Source: Bacteroidota bacterium
Lineage (GTDB): Bacteria > Bacteroidota > Bacteroidia > Chitinophagales > BACL12
Direction of reading: 5' to 3'
Assembly: GCA_016706865.1 (NCBI GenBank)
Contig: JADJIS010000003.1
Span: forward strand, 1,426,001-1,490,000
DNA length: 64,000 nucleotides
Under the pieces are notes generated by a model that was given only the letters and a program-made list of their open reading frames with translations, was not told where the DNA came from and did not search any database. Position 1 is the stretch's first letter, and every line of letters starts with the position of its first letter. Made by a program: the position numbers and the translations under genes. Below, in pieces: positions 44,112 to 53,041 of this stretch.

Positions 44112-44355
44112 GCAATCCTATGGCTACAGTGCAAACATCAACCGACAGGCATAAAATGAACGAAAGTAAAATTTTCGGCAAGCCGTGTTTGCTATCCTTA
44201 GCAAAAGCAAAAGAGAAGCAACGCCACCCAAAAGCCAACGCAAGTTGCTTCACACTTCCTTTTGCCCCAACGCACCTACTACCTTCCGTTATCGTTCATA
44301 CTTAACTTTGAGAAAAAGTAATTTCATATCTTTATAAACTTAAATTCAACCACAA
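44112..44355 (+). other. Non-coding leader of the sensor-kinase unit
   Basis: About 240 bases without a supported gene. A possible promoter, TTTG (44307-44310) and TATCTTTA (44327-44334) with a short 16-base spacer, lies just before the first response-regulator gene. The middle has Cys/Pro/His-rich translations on both strands that do not resemble known proteins. Confidence 0.4.
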
Positions 44356-44793
44356 ATGAAAAAAATAATCCTTGCTGATGACGATTCCGATGATTGCGAA
44401 TTATTTCAAGATGCATTGAGAGAGGTGGGCATTCAAACCCAAATCACCATTTTAAAAAATGGAGTTGTATTAATGAAAACTCTGGACGATACCGTGCCCC
44501 CACCTCCCTATGCTATTTTTCTTGACCTCAATATGCCGCTTAAAAATGGGTATGAATGTTTAACCGAAATCAGAAACACACCCAAGCTAAAAGATATTAT
44601 GGTTGTAATTTTTTCAACAACGGATAACCAAACTGCAATTGAAAAAACCTATTCATTAGGAGCAAACTATTTTGTCCGCAAGCCCAACTCATTTGACCTT
44701 TTAAAAAAAGCAATTGAAAAAATATTACTTTTTACAAAACCACAACAAAGTGAGCAACCGCCAAAAGAAAATTTTCTTTTAACCATAAACTGA
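44356..44793 (+). CDS. CheY-like response regulator, receiver domain only
   Basis: A 145-residue single receiver domain: acidic pair in LADDDSDD, phosphorylation site D57 in FLDLNMP, conserved Thr/Ser (FSTT) and Lys in RKPN. No output domain, so it acts by protein contact. It is followed 14 bases later by the kinase gene, and a second similar regulator lies after the kinase. Confidence 0.9.
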   Translation: MKKIILADDDSDDCELFQDALREVGIQTQITILKNGVVLMKTLDDTVPPPPYAIFLDLNMPLKNGYECLTEIRNTPKLKDIMVVIFSTTDNQTAIEKTYSLGANYFVRKPNSFDLLKKAIEKILLFTKPQQSEQPPKENFLLTIN

Positions 44794-44807
44794 AAGAATA
44801 ATTAAGC

Positions 44808-47800
44808 ATGATGAAAAAAGCTAGCCGTTCTCTTTTGCAATTCAGACTCATTTTTATCTTCACAACTATTTTTTTGGTTGCACTATCTGCCTATGGGTAT
44901 TTTAAAACAAATCAACTGATTGATTCTTATAAATGGGCTAAGCATACTAATGAAGTTAACCTATCACTAAAAAACATTTCAAGTGCATTTAATGAGGCCA
45001 TAAATAATCGGAGAGCTTACCTGCTCACCGGAGATTCAACCATGATTGCAAACAGAGACTTAGATTATAATACGATTAACCATGAATTAAATTTGCTTGA
45101 CAGTTTAACAAAAGACAATCCTGAACAAATTGAAAACCTTAAAATATTACACACAGCAATCGACGAAAAACTAGCTTACTTGAAGGTGGAGGACCTTAAA
45201 CCAATACAAATAGACACTGAATTAAAGTTGCTTCTTATTGACGGATTTAATAAATCAAATAAAATAAGCGAGCAAATAAATAGAATGTCATTGGTAGAGG
45301 AACAGTTGCTTGAAGTGCAAACACAAAAATTTACTATACTTGCTTTTATCACACCCCTTTTTATCATCATCCTTTTTCTGGGCGCTTTGTTCATTCTTTG
45401 GATTTCATATTCAAAAATGAATAGTGAATTGCATCTTTCACAACAGTTACGAATAAAGGTGGAAGAATCAAATCAGGAACTTCAAAAGAATAACCAGGAG
45501 GTGACTGAAGGTGCAGAGCCATTTCTAAAAATATTTGACAACAGCCCTGTTGCAATGACTTTTGCTGAAATCGAGACTAACCATGTTGTGTATGCCAATA
45601 AACTTTTTTATAATTACTTTGGTTACAGCGAAGAAGAGGTGATAGGTCATACTACCGAAGAATTGAACTTGACATCCGCAGAAGAGCTCGAAAGATTGAT
45701 TCCTATCATCATGAGTCATCTTGAGGAAGATCGCCCTCTTGAAGAATTGAAGGCATTGTCTGCGGAAGAAAGAGCAAAATTATTGCTGACGTTAAAAGAA
45801 AAAATGCTTAAGAATGGCTTTGAGATTTTATATACCAGAAAAAATGGAGAAACATTTTTTGCTATTGTTTTTGTCGAGGTAATTGACATCGCAAATAAAA
45901 AATATTCCCTAACCACCTATCAGGATATCACGGAAAGAAAAGAAGCGCAGAAGCAACTTGCGGACGAAAAAGCATTTGCTGAAATGGTTATTGAGAACGA
46001 CCCTTCAATGATAGTTGTTTATGATGAAAACCTGCACATTATAACATGGAATAAAAAAAGTGAAGAATTTTCCGGTTTGAAAAAAGAGGAAGTTCTAGGA
46101 AAATCTACATTCGATGTATTTCCCGAATATAATCAAGAGCAGTGGCTTAGTACATTTAATTCAGTGTTGAAGGATGGCAAATCATTACACTTTCCCATAG
46201 TAGAAATTGAACATAAGAAAAATTTCGTAGAAAGTTGGTTAATGCCTTTGCGAAATGCAGATCAACAAATCATAGGAGTACTTGGAATTACACGTGATAT
46301 TACTGAAATAATAGAAACCAATAAGAAACTCGAAAAGTTAAATACTGAACTAATAGAAGGAAGTGAGCGCTATTTAAAAATCTTTGACAACAACCCGGTT
46401 GCGTTGGCATTTGCAGAAATTGGCAGCAATAAAATAATCTATGCAAATAACCTTTTTTACAAACAATTTGGTTACACAGCAGAAGAAGTAATTGGTCGTT
46501 CAACTGACGACTTGAATATAGTTTCACCAGAAGAAAAAGTAAGAACGCAATCAATACTCTTAAAAGAACTTCAGGAAGAACGAACTATTGATGAATTGCA
46601 GGCATTGCCTGAGGAAGAATTAATCGAATTATTGATGAACCTGAGAGAAAAATTGTTTGAGAATGGTTTTGAGGTTATATATACAAGAAAAAACGGCACC
46701 ACATTTTATGCCCTTGTTTTTTACGAGATAATTGAAATTGGAAATAAAAAATATGCGCTTGCTTCTTATCAGGACATCACAGAACTAAAAAGATCGCACC
46801 TCAAACTTGCTGAGCAAAGAGCATTTGCAGAATCGGTGATTGATAACGACCCTGCTATGGTATTGGCTTATGATGAAAACTTGAAAATTATTGCATGGAA
46901 TAAAAAAACAGAAGAGAATACCGGTTTTAAAAAAGAGGAAGTAATGGGAAAAAATCCCTACGATATATTTCCTGAATATAAAAACGAAAAATGGGAGAGT
47001 GCTTTTAATTTAGTGCTCAAGGAAGGTAAAAAAATTCACTATCCAAAGGTACCATTTAAACGCATGAAAGGTTTCGGGGAATTTTGGTTAGTACCTTTGC
47101 TAAATGCAGATCAGCACATTATAGGCATACTTTCCATCACAAGAGATATCACGGAAACAATAGAAATGACAATAGCACTTGAGCAAAAAAATATAGAGTT
47201 GCAGAAGATCAACAAAGAGTTAGAGTCAATTAACTACATATCAAGTCACGATTTGCAAGAGCCGCTGCGACAAATACAAGTTTTCGGTTCCCGAATTAGT
47301 GATTCTGAACTGCAACATTTATCTGATGCTGGCCAAACTTATTTTAAGAAAATAATTAATGCCGCCAAGAGAATGCAAAATCTCATTAACGATTTACTTG
47401 TTTATTCACGAACCAAAACCGATGCAAGAAAATTTACAATCGTTAACCTCAATCAAATTATTAATGAAGTGATAGAGGAATTTGGAGAAATTATTTCAGA
47501 TAAACATGCCACAGTTGAAGTGGCTGAATTAGGGGATGCAAATATTGTCCCTTTCCAATTTCGGCAAATGATGTATAACCTAATTGGCAACGCACTTAAA
47601 TTTTCTAAACCCGATACACCACCACACATTACAATTAAAAACAAAAAAGTAAAATCAAATCAGGTACCTGGTGCATATCCTATAGCGGATACAGAATATT
47701 ACCAAATCAGCATTACCGACAATGGTATTGGCTTTGAGCCGCAATACAAAGACAGGATCTTTGAAGTATTTCAACGCTTGCACGATAAACAAAAAATTGC

Positions 47801-47921
47801 AGGCACAGGCATTGGGCTTGCCATTGTAAAAAATATTGTCGAGAACCACAACGGCAACATCACTGCAACAAGCGAACTAAACAAGGGAGCAACTTTTGAC
47901 ATTTACATACCAATAATTTAA
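44808..47921 (+). CDS. Membrane sensor histidine kinase with duplicated PAS pairs
   Basis: A 1037-residue kinase. Membrane helices at about residues 10-32 and 178-205 flank a CHASE3-like periplasmic sensor. PAS domains follow at about 236-375, 380-505, 521-660 and 665-790: the first pair is repeated as the second pair with a period of ~285 residues. Each odd PAS has an unusual acidic helical insert (DRPLEELKALS, ERTIDELQALP). Then HisKA with H814 (SSHDLQEPLRQI) and a HATPase domain with N box (NLIGNALKFSK), DNGIGF and GTGIGLAI. It probably phosphorylates one or both flanking regulators. Confidence 0.9.
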   Translation: MMKKASRSLLQFRLIFIFTTIFLVALSAYGYFKTNQLIDSYKWAKHTNEVNLSLKNISSAFNEAINNRRAYLLTGDSTMIANRDLDYNTINHELNLLDSLTKDNPEQIENLKILHTAIDEKLAYLKVEDLKPIQIDTELKLLLIDGFNKSNKISEQINRMSLVEEQLLEVQTQKFTILAFITPLFIIILFLGALFILWISYSKMNSELHLSQQLRIKVEESNQELQKNNQEVTEGAEPFLKIFDNSPVAMTFAEIETNHVVYANKLFYNYFGYSEEEVIGHTTEELNLTSAEELERLIPIIMSHLEEDRPLEELKALSAEERAKLLLTLKEKMLKNGFEILYTRKNGETFFAIVFVEVIDIANKKYSLTTYQDITERKEAQKQLADEKAFAEMVIENDPSMIVVYDENLHIITWNKKSEEFSGLKKEEVLGKSTFDVFPEYNQEQWLSTFNSVLKDGKSLHFPIVEIEHKKNFVESWLMPLRNADQQIIGVLGITRDITEIIETNKKLEKLNTELIEGSERYLKIFDNNPVALAFAEIGSNKIIYANNLFYKQFGYTAEEVIGRSTDDLNIVSPEEKVRTQSILLKELQEERTIDELQALPEEELIELLMNLREKLFENGFEVIYTRKNGTTFYALVFYEIIEIGNKKYALASYQDITELKRSHLKLAEQRAFAESVIDNDPAMVLAYDENLKIIAWNKKTEENTGFKKEEVMGKNPYDIFPEYKNEKWESAFNLVLKEGKKIHYPKVPFKRMKGFGEFWLVPLLNADQHIIGILSITRDITETIEMTIALEQKNIELQKINKELESINYISSHDLQEPLRQIQVFGSRISDSELQHLSDAGQTYFKKIINAAKRMQNLINDLLVYSRTKTDARKFTIVNLNQIINEVIEEFGEIISDKHATVEVAELGDANIVPFQFRQMMYNLIGNALKFSKPDTPPHITIKNKKVKSNQVPGAYPIADTEYYQISITDNGIGFEPQYKDRIFEVFQRLHDKQKIAGTGIGLAIVKNIVENHNGNITATSELNKGATFDIYIPII

Positions 47922-47941
47922 AATCATAAATCACAAACTAC

Positions 47942-48079
47942 ATGACACTTTATATTAATTACGACATAAATACAATTTACAAAAAAATACTTAAAGAACA
48001 ATTGAATAAATTGGACTTGAAATATTCTCTAATTAGTTTGGGTGAAGTAAAAATAGGAGAAGTTATTTCAGAGAATTAA
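47942..48079 (+). pseudogene. N-terminal remnant of an AraC-family regulator
   Basis: A 45-codon frame (MTLYINYDINTIYKKILKEQ, then LNKLDLKYSLISLGEVKIGE) matches the small N-terminal domain of Bacteroidota AraC-type regulators, which usually continue into a helix-turn-helix. Here the frame stops at 48077 and the DNA-binding part is missing. Confidence 0.6.
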
Positions 48080-48146
48080 TAAAGGGCGAACCCAGATAAG
48101 GAATATCAACAAATAAATTTTATGAGCTTTTAAAAAACAAATAAAA

Positions 48147-48593
48147 ATGATAAATGAATCGCTCAATATACTTTTTGCGGATGATGAGGAGAACGACCGT
48201 CTGCTTTTTGTGGATGCTTTAAAGGAATTGAAAATAAACACCATCATTCACACCGTAAATGATGGTGTTGAATTAATGGAATACCTTAACAATGCAGACA
48301 ATATTTTACCCCAACTTATTTTCCTTGACCTTAACATGCCAAGAAAAAACGGTCTTGAATGTTTAAAGGAAATCAGAGCTAATTACAAATTAAAGGACAT
48401 TGCCATTGCTATTTTTTCAACCTCATTGTCGGAGAAAGACATTGAACAAACATTTATGAACGGAGCAAATGTTTATATCAATAAACCAAATAGTTTTGAA
48501 GGACTAAAACAAGCTTTGGACAAAGTAATAACAACGTCTTATATTTATCAAAATTCCTTTTTCAACAAAGCAAATTTTCTACTTCGGCTTTGA
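48147..48593 (+). CDS. CheY-like response regulator, second copy
   Basis: A 148-residue receiver-only protein related to the 44356 gene: acidic pair in FADDEEND, phosphorylation site D61 in FLDLNMP, FSTS and INKPNS. Placement after the kinase suggests two competing phosphate sinks or a relay. The region after its stop to 48799 contains no other supportable gene; the frame at 48590 crosses an attC site. Confidence 0.9.
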   Translation: MINESLNILFADDEENDRLLFVDALKELKINTIIHTVNDGVELMEYLNNADNILPQLIFLDLNMPRKNGLECLKEIRANYKLKDIAIAIFSTSLSEKDIEQTFMNGANVYINKPNSFEGLKQALDKVITTSYIYQNSFFNKANFLLRL

Positions 48594-48799
48594 TGAATCA
48601 AACAACCAATACCAACAACGCATTTGCAATCACATTTTATTTTTTTGCCGCTACAAAATGTAACTCAAAAAAAATAATAGTGCTTGCAAGCCACCGCACG
48701 GGACTGCTAACTTGCACCGACACAGCATTGAATGTAAATTGCTTTGAACAAAATGACTGCAAACCTGGAACGACAAGACATTGGACGGAGAGAAGGAAA

Positions 48800-48938
48800 G
48801 CAGATAACAGCACATTTGCAATAGGTGGGGTTTCGTGCTCCGCAGATAAGCCGTGGCTGATGGTAACTCAAAGTTTTGTGCTCCGCATCAACATTAGTGG
48901 TAAAAATCCTGCCATCGCAAATCTGCAAAACGTTAGCG
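48800..48938 (+). repeat. attC site 28 (GCACATTTGCAAT-type)
   Basis: Tag GCAGATAAC, one mismatch to GTTATGTGC at 44105, consistent with 44106-48932 being one 4.8 kb unit. Core GTTAGCG at 48932. Confidence 0.82.
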
Positions 48939-48990
48939 GTCAGGCTAGATCAGAAAACCTAAGAAATAAATTTTGCATAAAAGAAAATAA

Positions 48991-49782
48991 ATGAATAAAA
49001 AAATTAAGTTATTAAGTAGTATATTTTTATCCGTCATTATTTTTTTAATAAGTTGTAATAACAATGTAAATGGGCAACACTTTTCTCTGAAGACACTTCC
49101 ACCTATTGTGATTAAAAAAAATGGGGCGGAAATATTTCAATATTGGGAATTTAAGAATGACAAATTTTTATGGGACACAAATTTTGTTCAGCCGTCTTCC
49201 TTAATATTATATAAAGATTCATTGAATAACTTACTAGGCAAGGACACATTAAATCTTATTGTTCAAAAGTTAGCTTATCAAGACGTTTCATTCAAATCAA
49301 TTAATACAGATAATGGAGATAACATCAATGCTCAACTTATTCATTCTAAAACTATTGGAACAATAAGACCTATAAACTATTTGGAGGCTCAATTACTAGA
49401 TTATCAAATAGGCCGATATCCACTGTTAAGTCATCCAACAGAATTTCACGGGTTTATATTATTACACGATTCATTAAAACTTGTCAAGGTTTATTTTGCT
49501 GCTAGCGACCAACCTTGGCCTCCTAAACCGGGAGTTATTTTAGAAGCAGTAAAAAAGGATTTGAAACAAGGGTGGACTTTCAAATATCACCTTCACAATC
49601 ATTATGAACCAATATCAAATCACTATTTGGGTATACTTGCACCCAGCATGACAGATGCGCAGTATTATATGTTCCTATCAGAAGAATACAAATTAGAAGA
49701 ATCACTTATTACAAATGGGTTTCATACTGTTGAAATTAAAAGAAATGAATTTCATAAATTAATAACACCTGACAACGATTGA
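48991..49782 (+). CDS. Putative lipoprotein, hypothetical cassette gene
   Basis: A 263-residue protein with a lipoprotein signal (hydrophobic run ending LISC, Cys about 22). The mature domain is alpha/beta with PINYLEAQLLDYQIGRYPLLSHPTE mid-way and many aromatic residues. No family recognised. Sole gene of cassette 48933-49945, whose tags match exactly. Confidence 0.72.
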   Translation: MNKKIKLLSSIFLSVIIFLISCNNNVNGQHFSLKTLPPIVIKKNGAEIFQYWEFKNDKFLWDTNFVQPSSLILYKDSLNNLLGKDTLNLIVQKLAYQDVSFKSINTDNGDNINAQLIHSKTIGTIRPINYLEAQLLDYQIGRYPLLSHPTEFHGFILLHDSLKLVKVYFAASDQPWPPKPGVILEAVKKDLKQGWTFKYHLHNHYEPISNHYLGILAPSMTDAQYYMFLSEEYKLEESLITNGFHTVEIKRNEFHKLITPDND

Positions 49783-49817
49783 ATAATATAATTGATATTG
49801 AAATAAAAGAAGCCCGA

Positions 49818-49951
49818 ACCGCTAACACGGGTTTTGCATCAGGCGGACTGACGTGCAAACTTGGAGCTTTCTGCTTCAATTCAAGTTCAGTGCCGGTTGA
49901 CAGTTTTGTGCTCCGAAACTCGCCCGAACGCAAATCTGTAAACCGTTAGCA
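49818..49951 (+). repeat. attC site 29 (GGTTTTGC-type)
   Basis: Tag ACCGCTAAC exactly complements GTTAGCGGT at 48932. Core GTTAGCA at 49945. Confidence 0.87.
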
Positions 49952-49959
49952 GCAACTTT

Positions 49960-50334
49960 ATGACGACAGAAACCACATATAATTTCATAAGTTTTGACGA
50001 GTTGTTTAATGCTATTGAAAATGACTCGACAGAGAACAATTTTAAGACCTCAGCAGCGTTTTTAATTAGTGCCGTTACTGACTGGCCAAAACTTAATTTA
50101 CAAGAACCTAAAGACCTGATTGCAGAATTAAACCTAGAAATCAAGGAGAAATTAAACTTTGACAACCTTAAAAGTTATGTAGAACAATTAAATCCAAATA
50201 ATGACGCTTGGAAAATGGAAGCGGTTACTGCCTTGCTGGAAATGTTTGACTTTGATAGAAAAGGTATTAATGACAAATCAGTATCCCTTGAAACAATTGT
50301 TGACAAATTAACTCACCACTATAGACATAAGTAA
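49960..50334 (+). CDS. Small acidic protein, hypothetical
   Basis: A 124-residue protein, acidic and mainly helical (FDELFNAIENDSTENNF, KDLIAELNLEIKEKLNF). No signal peptide or known domain. The ATG lies 14 bases after the attC core. A broken zinc-ribbon gene starts six bases after its stop, so the two were probably one operon cassette. Confidence 0.65.
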   Translation: MTTETTYNFISFDELFNAIENDSTENNFKTSAAFLISAVTDWPKLNLQEPKDLIAELNLEIKEKLNFDNLKSYVEQLNPNNDAWKMEAVTALLEMFDFDRKGINDKSVSLETIVDKLTHHYRHK

Positions 50335-50340
50335 ATGCAA

Positions 50341-50472
50341 ATGCAAAATCCAACTTGGTATTGAAAAAGTCCTTGTCCTTTTTGTGGACATGGTTTTCCC
50401 TCGTTTTGTATGTGCCCGACTTGTGGCTATCTGACAGTAACATGTGAAGAGATAGTTTTTGTTTTTACATAA
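50341..50472 (+). pseudogene. Zinc-ribbon gene with internal TGA and foreign 3' end
   Basis: Frame: MQNPTWY, TGA at 50362, then KSPCPFCGHGFPSFCMCPTC followed by GYLTV. The TGA stands where a Trp (TGG) would fit. Two C-x2-C knuckles are visible. The last codons overlap, on the other strand, the end of the T9SS gene, so the true 3' end appears replaced near 50440. Confidence 0.62.
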
Positions 50473-51689
50473 TACACTCCTCCTGCTAATTGCGATAAAT
50501 CTATCGATAATGTTGATGAATTTAAACTATTTATACGTGTCAAATTAGTTACATCTTGGCCAACTACATTAAATATGCGAACTTCTGACAACTCATTAGC
50601 ACTGCCAACAATTGTTATATGATTATCGGTTGGATTGGGGTATATTTCAACAGACTCCGCAAATAATTCTTTTAGGTTTACATTTTTAATGGATGTATAT
50701 TCAAACTGTCCATTAAAATCGGTTTGTTTCAGGCGATAATAAGAAACCCCCGAATAAGGGTTGTTGTCTTTTGCAACATAATTTTTGAAGGTGTTTGAGT
50801 TACCTGCTCCATCAACTGTTGTTACAATTTCCCAATCCATGGCGTTAATTGATCGCTCGATGGTAAAAAAGTCGTTATTGATTTCAGAAGCTGTTTCCCA
50901 TACTAATTTAACCGTTCTATTATCTTCAGTTATTGCATTAAAATAAATTAATTCAATGGGTAATGGTATTACTGGTATAATGGATATATCATCTAAAAAA
51001 ATATATGCCACCCTAAAAAAACCTGCGCCAAAAGTTGTTACTGTTTGGCTTGCTGTTGTAAAAAAATTCCCAAAGGTAAATGTATCATACGCTTGATCAG
51101 CTGTAAAAGTAAATGTATACGTTTGCCAATCCTCTGCGCTAAATACTCCAGGTACAAAATAATCGAAGTCTACAATTGGTATAACATTATCTGTACCTGG
51201 TGGTTGCAATATAGGCCCAATACTGAGTGATGCACCCCAACCATCAATAAAAAGGCAACCTACGTTTGGTGTGCCATTTGCAATAGAATAACTCATTATA
51301 TAGGTCTCACCCACCACTAAAGGGGAAGTGAGTGGAATGGCAATGTATTCTCTGCTGTCTGGGGATAAGTTAACTCTACCGCCAATTCCCATAACAGCAT
51401 CTCCCTCAAAGGGGAATACATCAGCAAAATAGTTGGTAGGGAGTGCGGAATAAAATCCAGTGCCTAAAATATGATAATAGTCTGGCGTGCCATTCGACGT
51501 GTTGCAGAAGCCGGTTGTAGCGGCATTGTTCCATCCTGTTGCAAGACTCCAGTCGCAATCGTCGTTTGGCAGCGAACTATAGGTCTCAAAACCACCATTA
51601 GGCACAAGCGATTGACCAAAAGAATAGAGGGAAATAATGAAAAAATATGGTGTTAGGGTTATTTTGGACAATGACCCGAGCAATCGCAT
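50427..51689 (-). CDS. T9SS-secreted protein on the opposite strand
   Basis: Starting at ATG 51689 (reverse) gives a 420-residue protein with a signal peptide (ending SFGQ), a carbohydrate-binding-like N-terminal domain (LVPNGGFETYSS..LDDISIIP), a fibronectin-like domain (LPIELIYFNAITEDNRTVKL) and a T9SS type A sorting domain (VEIYPNPTDNH..GGVYYVKT). It is the only leftward gene in the array. Its last codons, after ISSHVTVR, are cut slightly short compared with usual sorting domains. Its 3' end runs into the broken zinc-ribbon gene. Confidence 0.82.
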   Translation of the reverse strand: MRLLGSLSKITLTPYFFIISLYSFGQSLVPNGGFETYSSLPNDDCDWSLATGWNNAATTGFCNTSNGTPDYYHILGTGFYSALPTNYFADVFPFEGDAVMGIGGRVNLSPDSREYIAIPLTSPLVVGETYIMSYSIANGTPNVGCLFIDGWGASLSIGPILQPPGTDNVIPIVDFDYFVPGVFSAEDWQTYTFTFTADQAYDTFTFGNFFTTASQTVTTFGAGFFRVAYIFLDDISIIPVIPLPIELIYFNAITEDNRTVKLVWETASEINNDFFTIERSINAMDWEIVTTVDGAGNSNTFKNYVAKDNNPYSGVSYYRLKQTDFNGQFEYTSIKNVNLKELFAESVEIYPNPTDNHITIVGSANELSEVRIFNVVGQDVTNLTRINSLNSSTLSIDLSQLAGGVYYVKTKTISSHVTVR

Positions 51690-51977
51690 TTTTATAGTTA
51701 TATTTTGGAAAAGAATCAATTTTTACTTGTATTTGGTTATTTTACGGCCTGGTTCATATTATTATATAGTCAAAATTTTGCCCGTAACTTAATATTAAGA
51801 AGCAACATGCTTAATTTATAGTTGTTAAACTAGCCTTTAAAGAAAAGAACAAAACTATTTTGAAAAAGTTGACCAAGACAAGATCATTTTACTTTGGTGT
51901 GATAGTTTTATGCTAGAGAAGCAGATACTCCTTTGTTTTTTCTTCGATATAAGCAAAGTGTCGGTCGATCTTTTTCC
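51690..51977. other. Non-coding region upstream of the leftward T9SS gene
   Basis: About 290 AT-rich bases that would hold the leftward gene's promoter; no clear -33/-7 pair was fixed. The stretch then meets a degenerate attC. No gene supported. Confidence 0.4.
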
Positions 51978-52087
51978 TAGCAGGGCGACATCTGCCTCAG
52001 AATAATTTTCGATAACCTAAAACTTCGTATTTTTATTAATGATTTTCGATTGCCTTACCCGCCGTCGAAAATCTGCGCGCGTTAGCG
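51978..52087 (+). repeat. attC site 30 (major type, left arm eroded)
   Basis: Starts at AGCAGGGCGAC; the tag and outer left arm are gone. Middle, right arm and core GTTAGCG (52081) remain. The missing part abuts the leftward T9SS insertion. Confidence 0.75.
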
Positions 52088-52110
52088 GAAATTAAACTTG
52101 ACAATATAAC

Positions 52111-52881
52111 ATGAACAGACTTACTTTTATTATAGGCATTGCTTTACTTACTACATATGGAAAAGCGGAGACCATTGCTAATATGTCTAACATACGCATA
52201 GTTGCAAGTGTAAATATTGATACGACATATAAAAAAATAACATTTTACAAAGTCAATGGGGAAGCAATTTTACTTGGCGACAGCATTTCACTCTTAGACC
52301 AAAACTTTAATGTAATCAAAGATATTTCATATTTAAATGAGCAATTTGTTAATGTTGTAGAAGTAAGCGACAATTATCATAAAGCCAGACCGACTGATGA
52401 CTATTGTCAGGAGTTTAAATATGTTAAAATAAAAATAGCAGATATCGAGGGTTATGTCGACGGACGCAAGCTGTATGAACCAATTGAAACCACGCAGAAC
52501 AAAAAAATAACTTTTGACGACAATGAGGTTTGGTTTATTGCGTCATCTTATTTTGGAATCGGCGTTTCAGACAATGATGGTTTAACCGGTTGTTCAATTA
52601 ACACACCTGTTGTTTTCTATGACCAAAAATCAAAATATGAAGGGCTAGTCAAAATGGTTAAGAATAAAAATTACGAAGCAGACTATCCATATTTTGAGCT
52701 TAAAGATGACGATGGAGCAAATGACGAAATTTTAAGTGTTGTCAAGCAAAACGACAAGTATTTACTCAAAATAAAAAGATCCTATCAAGAAGGCGGAGCA
52801 AATTTACTAGTGTTAATTTACAAAGACAAAACAGGGACATTTGTGGCAGAAATTGTTGAGAATGAACATACAGAAGAATAG
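52111..52881 (+). CDS. Exported protein with SH3-like segment, hypothetical
   Basis: A 256-residue protein with a signal peptide (residues 1-19). The segment FKYVKIKIADIEGYVDGRKLYEP resembles the strand pattern of bacterial SH3-like domains. A second half with EVWFIASSYFGIG and repeated beta strands follows. Function unknown. Sole gene of cassette 52082-53015. Confidence 0.68.
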   Translation: MNRLTFIIGIALLTTYGKAETIANMSNIRIVASVNIDTTYKKITFYKVNGEAILLGDSISLLDQNFNVIKDISYLNEQFVNVVEVSDNYHKARPTDDYCQEFKYVKIKIADIEGYVDGRKLYEPIETTQNKKITFDDNEVWFIASSYFGIGVSDNDGLTGCSINTPVVFYDQKSKYEGLVKMVKNKNYEADYPYFELKDDDGANDEILSVVKQNDKYLLKIKRSYQEGGANLLVLIYKDKTGTFVAEIVENEHTEE

Positions 52882-52887
52882 ATTAAT

Positions 52888-53021
52888 TACGTTAACTAGC
52901 ACATTTGAGCCGGCGGGGCGACTACCTCCGCAGAATAATTTTTGATAACCCAAAACTTCGTATTTTTATTAAGGGTTTTCGGTTGCCTTCAACACCATCG
53001 CACATCGGCAAAACGTCACAA
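52888..53021 (+). repeat. attC site 31 (major type, mutated core)
   Basis: Tag TACGTTAAC (two mismatches to GTTAGCGGA); right core reads GTCACAA (53015) instead of GTT. Confidence 0.78.
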
Positions 53022-53041
53022 TCAATTTATAACTACAACCA

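Noticed and set aside
48590..48994. 134-codon frame after the second response regulator
   Set aside because: It runs through attC 28 and has no domain; Cys/Asn-rich translation typical of these sites.
27960..50472. Stop-codon recoding as an explanation for the in-frame TAA/TGA codons
   Set aside because: TAA and TGA end dozens of intact genes here, the contexts differ, and no recoding element is seen; point mutation is simpler.
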